Assembly (NCBI GenBank): GCA_029263095.1
Contig: JAJCYA010000041.1
Location: 1-64,000, forward strand
DNA: 64,000 nucleotides
Origin: Acidimicrobiia bacterium
GTDB lineage: Bacteria; Actinomycetota; Acidimicrobiia; Spongiisociales; UBA11373
Direction of reading: 5' to 3'
Part shown: positions 52,696-61,943 of the stretch, one piece after another
Numbering within the stretch: position 1 is the stretch's first letter
How the letters are laid out: every line of letters begins with the position of its first letter
Translations under genes and position numbers: made by a program
The notes under the pieces: model-generated
Told to the model about the DNA's origin: nothing
Database searches by the model: none
The model's input: only the letters and a program-made list of their open reading frames with translations

Positions 52696-53898
52696 TCAGA
52701 TGACCCTCGCCGCTCTCATGCCATCGATCTCGGGCTTCGAGTAGCCGAGTTCAGCGAGGATCTCGTCGGTGTGTTCGCCCAACAGCGGGGCTCGCGTTGG
52801 GATGCCGGTGGCGGTGACTCCGAATTCGATCGGGTTGCTTGCCACCGGTGCGGGGGACGTCAGGCCGGGGTACTCCATGGGTTGCAGCAATCCCAGCGCT
52901 GCGATGTGATCATCTTCGAGTGTCTGTTGCGGCGAGTACACCGGTCCCGCAGGTATGCCCGCAGTCGCCAGTTCGTCCAGGGCCGAGACCGTCGACTTGT
53001 CATTGCACCACTCGGCCATTCGCTCACAGAGCACGTCTCGGTGGTCACCTCGTCCTCGATCGTCTCGGAATCGCTCGTCTGTCAGCCAGTGCCCCTCACC
53101 CATGAGATTCGCCCAGCGCCCAAAGAGGGGGGCACCGATGATCTGGGCGATTATCCAGCCATCGCTGGTCGCAAAGACGTCGGATGGGCCTGCCACCTGA
53201 GTTCGGCTCTGGCTAGCCCGGCGATCGATGTCGAGGATCGACTGTTCGATCAGTGTCGAGTTCGAGATGGTCAGCGCCGTCGCCAGGAGAGAGCCGCGCA
53301 CATGTTGGCCTCGACCGGTCTTTTCTCGTTCCAGCACTGCCGCCATTGTCCCGTACGACGCCAGCGCCGCCGAGGCGAAATCGACCCACTGAACGTATGT
53401 CTTGGACGGTGCATCCGGGTCGCCCGAGAGGTATGCGGCGCCCGACATCGCCTGGCCGATCCCGTCGAACCCGATCCGATCGCTCCACGGCCCACCGTCA
53501 CCAAAGGCATCGACTGTTGTGAGGATGATGTCGGGTTTGATGGCCGCCAAGGATTCGTAGTCGATCCCCATCGACATCAGGGCTCCGCCCGGAAGGTTCG
53601 CCACGACGACATCGGCAGCGGCTACCAGGCGTCTCACTACATCTCGGCCGCCCGGTTTGGTCGGGTTGAGAGTCATCCCGCGTTTGGTTCGATTCGCCTG
53701 CAGGAACAGAGCTCCTGGTTCGCTCTCGGCGACCGGGATGAAGTAGCGATCCTCGCTGCCATCAACTTTCTCGATTCGAATGACATCAGCACCCAGGTCG
53801 GCAAGCAGGGCGGCACAGAACGGGCCGGCGATGTAGCGTCCGAAGTCGAGGACCCGGATCCCGTCGAGCAACGCTTGGGTGGAGTCCTCACCGGTCAT
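52696..53898 (-). CDS. CaiB/BaiF family (class III) CoA-transferase
   Basis: A 400-residue CoA-transferase. Segments LDFGRYIAGPFCAALLADLGADVIRIE (split here by reading), TKRGMTLN, and FDGIGQAMSG with the catalytic Asp are typical of the family. It moves CoA between carboxylates. Its ATG overlaps the TetR stop by 4 bp; the open frame before it is within TetR. Last gene of the ten-gene minus-strand operon. Confidence 0.88.
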   Translation of the reverse strand: MTGEDSTQALLDGIRVLDFGRYIAGPFCAALLADLGADVIRIEKVDGSEDRYFIPVAESEPGALFLQANRTKRGMTLNPTKPGGRDVVRRLVAAADVVVANLPGGALMSMGIDYESLAAIKPDIILTTVDAFGDGGPWSDRIGFDGIGQAMSGAAYLSGDPDAPSKTYVQWVDFASAALASYGTMAAVLEREKTGRGQHVRGSLLATALTISNSTLIEQSILDIDRRASQSRTQVAGPSDVFATSDGWIIAQIIGAPLFGRWANLMGEGHWLTDERFRDDRGRGDHRDVLCERMAEWCNDKSTVSALDELATAGIPAGPVYSPQQTLEDDHIAALGLLQPMEYPGLTSPAPVASNPIEFGVTATGIPTRAPLLGEHTDEILAELGYSKPEIDGMRAARVI

Positions 53899-54515
53899 GG
53901 CTTCTCCTTCGACATTCCTGTTGACATAAGACGAAGCGCTTCTCCGAGGTCCGACGCATCCGGGTGCTGGGGGGCGCCGAGGTTGGCTCGACCTTGGCGC
54001 AACACCATGAGCCCCAGGAACGAAGACCAAAGGACATCGGCCGCGACTCGGGGGTGATCGACGCCATCGAGATCCCCCACCAAGTCCGCCAGCCGCCGGA
54101 AGTTGTCCCCGGTGCGTCTCATCAGATCCGTTGTCACTCCGTCATCGACCGAGACCGTGGAGCGGGGGTGGGCCAAGTATGTGGACACATGGACGTACTC
54201 GGGGTGTTCGCGCTGAACCTCCCCGAAGAAACGCCACACCGCCGACAGCTTCTCTTCAGATGGTGTCTGCATTGCATTGATCGAATCCAGACCGTTCGCC
54301 CAGAAGTCGCACGCCTCGCCCAGTAGCGATATGAGGATCTCGTTCTTGCTGGAGAAGTAGAAGAAAAGCGTCGCTTCCGACAGTTCGCAGCGTTCGGCGA
54401 TTTGGCGGGTTGTGGTGCCACCGAATCCATTCTCTCGGACCAGCTCCCGGGTGGCATCCAGGATCGTTCGACGTCGAGCCTCTCGTTCCCGGGCTCGGCG
54501 TTCGGTGGTTCCCAT
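53895..54515 (-). CDS. TetR-family regulator (CoA operon)
   Basis: A 206-residue TetR protein with HTH LVRENGFGGTTTRQIAE and LSEATLFFYFSSKNEIL. The C-terminal part is the ligand domain. It lies inside the ten-gene operon rather than divergent, so control of the operon would be feedback from within. Operator not identified with certainty. Confidence 0.87.
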   Translation of the reverse strand: MGTTERRAREREARRRTILDATRELVRENGFGGTTTRQIAERCELSEATLFFYFSSKNEILISLLGEACDFWANGLDSINAMQTPSEEKLSAVWRFFGEVQREHPEYVHVSTYLAHPRSTVSVDDGVTTDLMRRTGDNFRRLADLVGDLDGVDHPRVAADVLWSSFLGLMVLRQGRANLGAPQHPDASDLGEALRLMSTGMSKEKP

Positions 54516-54517
54516 GG

Positions 54518-54937
54518 TCAGCTCCTCGGGCGCAGGGCGTATTCGAAGACACCTTCGAAAACGACGGCTCCGTCGGCGACTGTCCCCTGCACCTCCACGA
54601 CGAGATCGGCGCGTCCTGTGCCGGCGAATTTGATTCGGGCGTCTTCGATTGCCGCGGGAACGCTGTGAGCGCTCGCAGTGACATCGGCCTCGGCCGGCTT
54701 GCGGTATCGGATTTCACCGCGGCGCAGCAGGATGAGGGATTCGGTGACGGCACCCTGAGCGGCCACTCCGGTGGTGGTCTCGGCGAGTGTGTAGAGGGCA
54801 CCTGCGTGGAGTATCCCCACGTGGTTGGTCAATTCCTCGCGTTTCCTCAACCCAAGTAGCGCCGTTCCGACACCCGCCTCGATGAGGTCGAGGTCATGGA
54901 GCTGCAGGTAGGGGATCCGCTCCAGAATCTCTTTCAC
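54518..54937 (-). CDS. Hotdog-fold protein (DUF4442/YiiD-like)
   Basis: A 139-residue hotdog protein: HVGILHAGALYTLAETTTGVAA is the central helix region. The fold serves as thioesterase or dehydratase. It overlaps the BKACE gene by 4 bp, and probably acts on a CoA ester of the same pathway. Confidence 0.75.
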   Translation of the reverse strand: MKEILERIPYLQLHDLDLIEAGVGTALLGLRKREELTNHVGILHAGALYTLAETTTGVAAQGAVTESLILLRRGEIRYRKPAEADVTASAHSVPAAIEDARIKFAGTGRADLVVEVQGTVADGAVVFEGVFEYALRPRS

Positions 54938-55812
54938 GTCGATCCTCTGAGTCGAAGCGCCTCCCGTGCTTCGTCGGGGCTGGCCGGCTCGAATCCGACT
55001 TCGCGGATGATTCGTACCGCCTTCTCCACGATCTGTCCGTTGGAGCGGGCCAGCTCACCGGGTGCAAGGTAGACGTTGTCTTCCATCCCGACCCTGACCT
55101 GTCCGCCCATGGCGAGGACCGCTCCGACCATCCGGAAGTGATTGCGAGCGCCGATCGCCGACACCTGCCAAACAGCATTGGGCGGGAGATTGTCGACGAG
55201 AAACACCAGGTTCTTGACCGTCGCCTCAGTGATCTCGCCGGGGATGCCGGTGACGAAGTTGATGAGCATCGGCTCATCGAGCACTCCACGGCTGATCAGG
55301 TCGCGAACGTTGTTGAGCATCCCCGCGTGGTACACCTCCAGCTCGGGACGGACGCCGTTCTCTTGGAAGACTCGAGCAACTCTCTCGAGTTCGCCGTGGG
55401 AAGAGAACAGAGGCACGAACCGGTCGTTTACCCAGGTATCTGCCTTCGAGTCCCATCGGCCCAGCAGACTGCCCCCTCCGACACTGAAGGAAGCGATCTC
55501 GGGCTGCAACTCTGGGACCACTCGAACCCTGTCCTCCAAAGGGAGTCCGGCGACGGCGCCTCCGGTGGTCAGGTTGAGTACGGCGTCGCAACCCGCGGCT
55601 CGGATGCCCTCGCAAATCGTGCGGAAGGTGTTGACGTCGGCTGAGGCTCTACCGTCGGTATCGCGTGCATGGATGTGCAGGATCGCGGCGCCCGCCTCCC
55701 ACGCCTCGATGGCTTGGGCGACTATCTCGTCTGGTTGCTCGGGGAGGTGGGGGTTGGCTTCCTTGCCTTGCTGGGCGCCGGTCAGGGCGCAGGTGACGAT
55801 GACACGATTCAC
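54934..55812 (-). CDS. BKACE-family beta-keto acid cleavage enzyme
   Basis: A 292-residue zinc-dependent (3-keto-5-aminohexanoate cleavage, DUF849) enzyme. The metal motif HIHARD has His46 and His48; VRVGMEDNVYL carries the conserved Glu. Members condense a beta-keto acid with acetyl-CoA and split it into acetoacetate and a new acyl-CoA. The exact substrate is not visible. Overlaps neighbours by 4 bp. Confidence 0.9.
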   Translation of the reverse strand: MNRVIVTCALTGAQQGKEANPHLPEQPDEIVAQAIEAWEAGAAILHIHARDTDGRASADVNTFRTICEGIRAAGCDAVLNLTTGGAVAGLPLEDRVRVVPELQPEIASFSVGGGSLLGRWDSKADTWVNDRFVPLFSSHGELERVARVFQENGVRPELEVYHAGMLNNVRDLISRGVLDEPMLINFVTGIPGEITEATVKNLVFLVDNLPPNAVWQVSAIGARNHFRMVGAVLAMGGQVRVGMEDNVYLAPGELARSNGQIVEKAVRIIREVGFEPASPDEAREALRLRGST

Positions 55813-56597
55813 GGCTGATCTCCCTCGAAGTCGGGCTTGCGTTTCTCCAGGAATGAACCCATCCCTTCCTTCTGGTCCTTTGTCAACCAGTTCAGAACCA
55901 CGGTGTTGATCGAGAAGTCGATGGCGGCTTCCACGTCAGTCGTCATCCACTTGTGGATGATCTCCTTTTGCGTGGCAAGAGCCGTGGCGGGTTTGTCGGT
56001 CAGTCGACCCAGCCAGACATCGACCTCGGCGACAAGGCCCTCAGGAGGGACCACAGCGTGGATCAAGCCGCGGCGCTCGGCCTTGGCGGCATCCCAGAAC
56101 TCACCGGTGTACGCCATCTCACGGGCCCCTTGGATGCCGACGGCCATCGGCAGCAAGGCGGCCTCGACGATTGCAGGGATGCCTCGGTCGATGTTGGGCA
56201 GACCGAACTGGGACCGGTTGGTGGCGATCATAAAGTCGCATGAGATGGCCAATTCCAGACCCGCCCCCAGGCACAACCCGTCGATGGAGGTGACGATTGG
56301 AATCTCGGTTGTGCGTAGGGCAAGGAAGGTTCGGTGGAGTTCCCGACCCACCTCCCTAACGTCGAATCCGGTCAGGTCCTTGACGTAGGCGACGTCGATT
56401 CCTGCGCTGAATGCCCTGTCGGAAGCCGAATCGATGAGGACGACCTTGGCTTCCGGGTCGGCAGCAGCCTCGGTGAGCGCTTGGCGAATCTCGGCCAGCA
56501 TCACGCCGTTGAGGGCATTGAGCACCTCGGGTCGGTTGAGCGTGAGTCGGTAGACAGAACCTTCTCGGTTGCAGGTGATGGTGGATCGGTCGTTCAT
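55809..56597 (-). CDS. Enoyl-CoA hydratase/isomerase family protein, altered site
   Basis: A 262-residue crotonase. The first catalytic Glu is present (GAGLELAISCDF), but the second position reads GLPNIDRG, Asn in place of Glu. It may thus be an isomerase, hydrolase or hydratase with altered chemistry. It ends just before BKACE with a 4-bp overlap. Confidence 0.86.
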   Translation of the reverse strand: MNDRSTITCNREGSVYRLTLNRPEVLNALNGVMLAEIRQALTEAAADPEAKVVLIDSASDRAFSAGIDVAYVKDLTGFDVREVGRELHRTFLALRTTEIPIVTSIDGLCLGAGLELAISCDFMIATNRSQFGLPNIDRGIPAIVEAALLPMAVGIQGAREMAYTGEFWDAAKAERRGLIHAVVPPEGLVAEVDVWLGRLTDKPATALATQKEIIHKWMTTDVEAAIDFSINTVVLNWLTKDQKEGMGSFLEKRKPDFEGDQP

Positions 56598-56598
56598 T

Positions 56599-57390
56599 TC
56601 ATCTCCCCTCGAAGACGGGACTGCGTTTTTCGGAGAAGGCTCGCAGGCCTTCCTTGAGATCGGCCGTGTGGCGGAGCGGCTCGGCCGTCTGTTGCTCGAG
56701 GTGGAGCCCTTCGGCCAGGGAGAGATCGCGACCCCGGCGAGCCGCCGAGCGGGCGGCTTGGACCGCCAGGGGAGCGCGCCGAGCGATCCGGGATGCCAAT
56801 TCCAGCGTCGCCTCCATCAGCGAGTCTGGTTCGACGACCCGGCTGACCAATCCGACACGTACCGCGGTGGCGGCGTCGATGGGGTCTCCGGTGAGCAGCA
56901 TCTCCATTGCCATCGACTCGGGGATTACTCGCGGCAGCCTCTGAGTTCCTCCGGCACCGGGCATCAGCCCCCACCTGACCTCGGGCAAACCGAATGTGGC
57001 GGTGTCGGCGGAGATTCGGATATCGCACGCCAGAGCCATCTCGAGGCCACCGGCCAGACAGGCGCCGTTGATGGCGGCGATGATCGGCTTGGTCGGATCC
57101 AGGTTGCGGGTGATGCCGCCTAGACCCGGCTCGGTCTCTGCTATTCGATGCCGATCCAGCGGCGTCATCGACCCGTACCAGGCGCCGACCTCCTTTAGAT
57201 CTGCTCCGGCACAGAAGGCACGATCACCGGTGCCGGTGAGAACGGCGACGCGCAGGTCGGCATCCTCGGAGAAGCCGCGCCACGTATCGATGAGATCTTG
57301 GCCCATTGCGAGGCTGATCGCATTGCGAGCCTCGGGTCGATCGATGGTCACAATGAGGGTGTGCCCCTCACGTGCGGTGCGTATGGTCAT
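56599..57390 (-). CDS. Enoyl-CoA hydratase
   Basis: A 263-residue crotonase with both catalytic Glu residues in place (AGGLEMALACD and GLPEVRWGLMPGAGGTQRL). It hydrates a 2-enoyl-CoA to a 3-hydroxyacyl-CoA. One base lies between its stop and the next crotonase start. Confidence 0.92.
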   Translation of the reverse strand: MTIRTAREGHTLIVTIDRPEARNAISLAMGQDLIDTWRGFSEDADLRVAVLTGTGDRAFCAGADLKEVGAWYGSMTPLDRHRIAETEPGLGGITRNLDPTKPIIAAINGACLAGGLEMALACDIRISADTATFGLPEVRWGLMPGAGGTQRLPRVIPESMAMEMLLTGDPIDAATAVRVGLVSRVVEPDSLMEATLELASRIARRAPLAVQAARSAARRGRDLSLAEGLHLEQQTAEPLRHTADLKEGLRAFSEKRSPVFEGR

Positions 57391-57797
57391 GACGCTCCTC
57401 GCTCCTCCTCGAAACCTTCGATGTCATTGATGTCACCGACGCGTTCGGGGGCGAAACGTGCCGTCACCCGGGTGTTCGGCTGCCACTTCCCTTCGCCACT
57501 CAGCAAATGATGTATCAGCGCTGTGTCGGCACCGTCGAGTCTGATCAACCCGAATGCCGGCTTGCCGGGCATTTCCGTCCACGCCTCGACGGTTCCGCCC
57601 GGTCCGACCTCCACCAGGTCGTCGACGTGGGTGCCACATTCGGGACACATAGATCGGGCCGGACAGGAGACGGTCCCACAGTCGGAGCAGCGGCCTCCCA
57701 GGATCACTTGCTCGTCGCGCAGCGCCACGAGGAAGCGACTACCAACGACGCCGGCGGCATAGGAGAACGGGAGTCGGATCGAGCCTTCGAGGATCAC
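57387..57797 (-). CDS. DUF35 OB-fold zinc-ribbon acyl-CoA-associated protein (copy 1)
   Basis: A 136-residue DUF35 protein with a zinc ribbon (CSDCG and CPECG) and an OB-fold (GTVEAWTEMPGKPAFGLIRLDG). DUF35 proteins pair with thiolase-fold enzymes, e.g. Ltp2-ChsH2 in steroid side-chain breakdown. The GTG start overlaps the previous DUF35 stop; the long upstream frame is rejected. Confidence 0.87.
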   Translation of the reverse strand: MILEGSIRLPFSYAAGVVGSRFLVALRDEQVILGGRCSDCGTVSCPARSMCPECGTHVDDLVEVGPGGTVEAWTEMPGKPAFGLIRLDGADTALIHHLLSGEGKWQPNTRVTARFAPERVGDINDIEGFEEERGAS

Positions 57798-58258
57798 GAC
57801 AACACCTCGAAGTGCAGGATGTCGTCCATGGCACCTCGCCGATCTTCTCGCCACACGGCTCGGACCCGACTCCCGATCGTGAGGCGGCTCGGGTCGGCGG
57901 TGTCCAGGTAGTGGTTCAGGGTGGTGTCGGCGCCATCGAGACGGATCAAACCCATCCCGTAGGGAGAGGGGCGCATCTCTCCTGTTCGTCCGTCCAAGAT
58001 GGGCAGGTGAACGACGGTCCACGCCTCGAGTGTCCCGGCGTCGGCCACGGGTACCCAATCGTCGAGCCTCACCCGGCAAACCCCACAGAATGGGCGTGGC
58101 GGGAGATATCGGCGCCCGCACACTCCGCAGCGCACAGCTTCGAGTCGTCCTGCACCGACACCCAGCAAGAATCGTTCCATCGATTCGCCGGAGGCGTACC
58201 GCCATTCCAGGTCCATTTCCAGCGAGACCGAGAGCAGGTCGCGGTCGGCGTCCATCAC
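57794..58258 (-). CDS. DUF35 OB-fold zinc-ribbon protein (copy 2)
   Basis: A 154-residue DUF35 protein: zinc ribbon CGVCGRR and CGVCRVR, then OB-fold GTLEAWTVVHLPILDG. Adjacent to two thiolase-fold genes, with 4-bp overlaps on both sides. Two DUF35 genes with two thiolase genes suggest two pairs or one heterotetramer. Confidence 0.87.
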   Translation of the reverse strand: MMDADRDLLSVSLEMDLEWRYASGESMERFLLGVGAGRLEAVRCGVCGRRYLPPRPFCGVCRVRLDDWVPVADAGTLEAWTVVHLPILDGRTGEMRPSPYGMGLIRLDGADTTLNHYLDTADPSRLTIGSRVRAVWREDRRGAMDDILHFEVLS

Positions 58259-59412
58259 GGTTTCTCCGTTCTCATCACAATGACATCACTCCACGCATAC
58301 ACGCCGTAGCCAGTCGCCAACGCGGTAGCGGCACCGGCAACCTGGTGTGCTCCGGCCCGTCCCAACAGCTGCGCCGACGCCTCAGCAACCCTGATGACCC
58401 CCGAAGCTCCCACCGGGTTTGTCGAGAGCACCCCGCCGGAGGGGTTTACCGGCAATTCCCCATCCATCGCTGTGACGCCTTCGGTGATGAGCCGGCCCGC
58501 CTCACCTTCTTTGCAGAATCCCAAAGCCTCGTACCAGGCGAGTTCGGCGTAACTGGCGGGTTCGTAGATTTCGGCGATGTCGAACTCCCGCAGTGGATCG
58601 GTGATCCCGGCCCGCGTATATGCAGCCTGGGCCGCATCACGCAGCGCCCTCATCGTGACCAACCGCCGGTCGAGATCGCCCAGGTAGGGCTGGTCGTGGC
58701 GGGTTGTCGCGGCGCGCACCCACGCAGCCTGCGACCCGCGGCGGCGGGCGGTCTCCTCGGAGGCGACGACGATGGCGGCTGCGCCATCGGACTGCGGGCA
58801 CATGTCGAGCAGATGGAGTGGTTCGGCGAGCATTCGTGACGCCAGCACGTCGTCGACGGTCAGGTCGGGCATCTGGAGATGGGCATTGGGGTTGTTGGCG
58901 GCGTTGCGTCTGGCCTTTACGGCGACCTGTGCCGCGTGTTCCTCGGTCACTCCTCGCTCGGCCATGTACTGAGAAATCGACAGTGCGAAATTGCCGAGTG
59001 CCCCAGAGGCGACGGCACGATCCCAGAACGGATCGACCAGTGCCATGCCGGTCTGCGTGTGGCCCTCGGAATGCTTCTCGAATCCGACCACGAGAACGGT
59101 GTCGAATTCCCCAGACGCGGCTTGGTGGAAGCCGGCGATGCAGGCGCTGGTACCGGATGTGCCGCCCGTAGCCACTTTGACGCACGGCTTTCCGAAGGCA
59201 TAGGCACCCTCTCCCGCCCACAGCTCGGGGAACGCTCTCCCCTCGAACATCTCCATGTTGGAGATGACCACAGCATCTATGTCGTCGGGACCGATATCGG
59301 CGTCTTGGAGGGCGGCCGATGCTGCTTCTCTGATCAGCTCCGGCTGCGAGACATCCAGTCGAGCCTTGCTGTGCTTGGTTTGGCCGGTTCCTATGACGGC
59401 GATGGGATTCAT
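58255..59412 (-). CDS. Thiolase-fold protein without catalytic Cys (Ltp2-like)
   Basis: A 385-residue thiolase-superfamily protein (lipid-transfer type). Where thiolases have Cys in CASG it has GTSG (Cys replaced by Gly84), and GHPxG near the C-terminus reads TNPVGASG. The usual thiolase chemistry is therefore unlikely. Ltp2, a retro-aldolase working with a DUF35 partner, has lost the same Cys. It overlaps the DUF35 gene by 4 bp. Confidence 0.87.
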   Translation of the reverse strand: MNPIAVIGTGQTKHSKARLDVSQPELIREAASAALQDADIGPDDIDAVVISNMEMFEGRAFPELWAGEGAYAFGKPCVKVATGGTSGTSACIAGFHQAASGEFDTVLVVGFEKHSEGHTQTGMALVDPFWDRAVASGALGNFALSISQYMAERGVTEEHAAQVAVKARRNAANNPNAHLQMPDLTVDDVLASRMLAEPLHLLDMCPQSDGAAAIVVASEETARRRGSQAAWVRAATTRHDQPYLGDLDRRLVTMRALRDAAQAAYTRAGITDPLREFDIAEIYEPASYAELAWYEALGFCKEGEAGRLITEGVTAMDGELPVNPSGGVLSTNPVGASGVIRVAEASAQLLGRAGAHQVAGAATALATGYGVYAWSDVIVMRTEKP

Positions 59413-60476
59413 CGTGCTTCTACCACCGCGACGGCTTGGCCTTGGCCGGCGGGACCCCAGGTTCCATGGGCCAGCGCTCTGTGCCCGCTGTTGCCTTTAA
59501 CGGCCTTGGTGGCTCGGAGCAGTCGGCCGAGACCCGATATAGCCGGTGCCGTTCCGGCGAACAGCCCACCATCGGGAGAGAGCACCGTCTGTTCCCCGAC
59601 TCCGGCGGCATCAATGAACAGCGCCTCCTCGTGGGGGAAGAGGCACGATGGCTCGGCGACCGCAAACGCGACCGCGGGATCAGTGATACCAGCCATGTCG
59701 TAGGCCCGCAGACACGCCCGCCTCAATCCGGCCCATTCGGTCAGGTCTCTGTCGCCCGGATGGTGGGAGTCGAGATCGTGCCCGGTTCCGGCGATCACTG
59801 CGCGTCCGCCGGTTGTTTCGCCACCGCCGGCCCCCAACACGACGGCGCACGCACCGTCGCCGAGGGGGGCACACATTCCGACTCGAATAGGCGCTGCAAT
59901 CACCGGCGACTCCAGTACTTCGTCGATTGTGAACGACTCGCCGATCCCGCCACGGGCGGTCCGTTTCCGATGTGCGGCCAGTTCCGCCCAGCGGCGGATG
60001 ATGCTGCTATCGGAGCCGGCTATCAGGTCTGCCTGAAGACCGGCCACGGTGAGGAAGTCCACACCGAGTGGCTGTAGGAAGATCGGGTCCATCGCCCAAG
60101 ATGTGAGATTCCAATGATGTGCCATCGACGCCTTGCCATGCGCCACCACCAGAACCGTGTCATACGCTCCCGCGGCTATCTGGTGAACGGCTTGGATCGC
60201 CGCCGCCAACCCGTCTGCGGCAATGCGAGTTTCGGGCTTCATGACCGCCCCTACCACCTCGGTCACGGCGATCGAGGATGCGGTCAGCCCATCGAAGAGA
60301 TCAACAGAGGCAGTGACAACGGCGTCGATGTCACTCCACCTCAATTCGGCATCCTCAAGCGCGCGCTCGACGACATTCAGCGCCATCTCGGCGATTGAAC
60401 GTGGGTCCGGCAGTGCGATCGCGGTCTCCGCCCCTCCCAGCACGGAGACCCCGTCGGTGGACTGTTGTCGATTCAA
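59409..60476 (-). CDS. Thiolase-fold protein without catalytic Cys (second, divergent)
   Basis: A 355-residue thiolase-fold protein. The Cys position reads IAADG (Ala86) and the C-terminal His motif is not recognisable. It is shorter and more diverged than its neighbour; the two may form a heterodimer with the DUF35 proteins. The start is TTG at 60476, 6 bp after GAGGAG; an ATG at 60590 is further away without ribosome site. Confidence 0.75.
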   Translation of the reverse strand: MNRQQSTDGVSVLGGAETAIALPDPRSIAEMALNVVERALEDAELRWSDIDAVVTASVDLFDGLTASSIAVTEVVGAVMKPETRIAADGLAAAIQAVHQIAAGAYDTVLVVAHGKASMAHHWNLTSWAMDPIFLQPLGVDFLTVAGLQADLIAGSDSSIIRRWAELAAHRKRTARGGIGESFTIDEVLESPVIAAPIRVGMCAPLGDGACAVVLGAGGGETTGGRAVIAGTGHDLDSHHPGDRDLTEWAGLRRACLRAYDMAGITDPAVAFAVAEPSCLFPHEEALFIDAAGVGEQTVLSPDGGLFAGTAPAISGLGRLLRATKAVKGNSGHRALAHGTWGPAGQGQAVAVVEAR

Positions 60477-60523
60477 TCCGTTCTCCTCGCCATGAGCTCC
60501 CCGGCGATGGTTGATCTGATGAT

Positions 60524-60571
60524 CACTCAAGAACCGAGTAACACTCAAGCAAGGAGAGATTGTGTTGTCAA
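60524..60571 (-). promoter_or_regulatory. Possible promoter and repeat-type operator of the thiolase/CoA operon
   Basis: TTGACA is at 60571-60566 (minus). CACTCAAG occurs twice (60524-60531, 60542-60549), start to start 18 bp, with GAGT between, giving ACTC-n7-GAGT-n3-ACTC. The -10 box is weak (TTGAGT at 17 bp). The repeats may bind a regulator such as the operon's TetR. Confidence 0.35.
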
Positions 60572-60686
60572 TCGGCCGTGTCGCGCTCACTTGGGTGGCG
60601 AGGTCGGCTCAGTGGATCAGGAGTCGCTCAGCGTTTCAATCGAGGACTGGTTCGATCCAGTCGATTATCGTTCTACGAGGAGAAGG

Positions 60687-61943
60687 ATGTCGCGACCTAC
60701 CCGGACCCTGCGGACTTCGCTCATCTCGATTGGGGCGGCGACGGTGATAGCTGGCGCGCTCGTTGTGGACTGGGCTGCCTTTCGGAGAACCGACGCGGCG
60801 TTGGACACACGTCAGTTGGTAATGCGAGTGGATGTACTTGTTCACGATGTGAGCAGCCTGGAGTGGCAGGCGATCGGTGGCGGCGACGCCGCCGCGATCC
60901 AATTGGAGGCCTCGGAGCACGTCGAACAGGTTCGCTTACTGGTGGCCGCCTTGCCCGTGGATGCGGCCACCGCGGACCTCATTGCAGTGATTCCGTCGTA
61001 TACCGACGCGGCTCTTAGAGAGATGCAGTTGATCGTGGACGGACGTCTTGACGAAGCTCATCAGCTGGACGAAGACGCGGTCGATCCTCTCTACGAGGAA
61101 TTCGAAACCGCTGCCGCGGCGTCGGTTGACATGCTGACAGATCGGGTTGGTCGAGCTAGCGCGGTTTCGCGCGCCGTGTCGTATTCCTCACTGTTGCTGA
61201 TCGCGCTGGTGGCAATGCTGTGGGCGTTACGAGTCAACCGATATCGGGCAATGCGCGCCACGATGGACGACAAGGACAGGTTCCTGGCGACCGTGAGCCA
61301 CGAGCTTCGGACCCCACTGACCGGCGTCGTCGGTATGGCCTCGGTGTTGCGCGACCAATGGGATGAACTCCCCGAGGCGGACACGAGAGTTCTGGTGGAT
61401 GACATCGCCCGAGAAAGCGCCGAGATGGCGATGCTCATCGAGGATCTGCTCGTTCTCGCGAGACACGACCTGATGTCGGTGGCGATTGCAGCCTCTGATG
61501 TGGATGCCGTCGCCTGTGCTCGCGAGGTGCTGGAATCCCTGTCGCTTGAGCCCACAGTCACGTTCAATTCCGCTCGAAGCACCCCAGTCTGGGGGGACCC
61601 ACTTCGAATCCGGCAGATTGTTCGCAACCTCGTCACAAACGCGCAGCGCTATGGCGGGTCCAGCATCACGATCGACGTATCCGCGTCTGGAAGTACGACG
61701 AGGATCAGCGTCATCGACGACGGTCCCGGCATCCCTTCCGAGATGAGGGAGACGGTGTTCGAGCCCTACCGACACAGCTCGAGCCAGTCGGCGGCACCCG
61801 AAGCGGTCGGTCTTGGGCTCACGGTGAGCAGGCAGCTCGCCCGCCTGATGGATGGAGACCTGACGTACAGCCGGCGCGACGGAACGAGCATATTCACATT
61901 GAGTCTGCCTTCTGCTGGGGAGAAACGTCCCACATCCGCGTGA
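60687..61943 (+). CDS. Sensor histidine kinase (orphan)
   Basis: A 418-residue membrane kinase. TM1 at about 8-30, an extracytoplasmic sensor domain of about 140 residues, TM2 at about 172-192, then HisKA (SHELRTPLTG with His205) and HATPase (NLVTNAQRYGG, DDGPGIP, GLGLTVSRQL). No response regulator gene is adjacent. The ATG follows GAGGAGAAGG; the longer frame lies across the promoter region. Confidence 0.9.
   Translation: MSRPTRTLRTSLISIGAATVIAGALVVDWAAFRRTDAALDTRQLVMRVDVLVHDVSSLEWQAIGGGDAAAIQLEASEHVEQVRLLVAALPVDAATADLIAVIPSYTDAALREMQLIVDGRLDEAHQLDEDAVDPLYEEFETAAAASVDMLTDRVGRASAVSRAVSYSSLLLIALVAMLWALRVNRYRAMRATMDDKDRFLATVSHELRTPLTGVVGMASVLRDQWDELPEADTRVLVDDIARESAEMAMLIEDLLVLARHDLMSVAIAASDVDAVACAREVLESLSLEPTVTFNSARSTPVWGDPLRIRQIVRNLVTNAQRYGGSSITIDVSASGSTTRISVIDDGPGIPSEMRETVFEPYRHSSSQSAAPEAVGLGLTVSRQLARLMDGDLTYSRRDGTSIFTLSLPSAGEKRPTSA

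Noticed and set aside
60661-60670. TCGATTATCG just before the histidine kinase start
   Set aside because: It matches the operator core partly, but no -35 at 16-19 bp from TATCGT was found; too weak to count as a fifth site.
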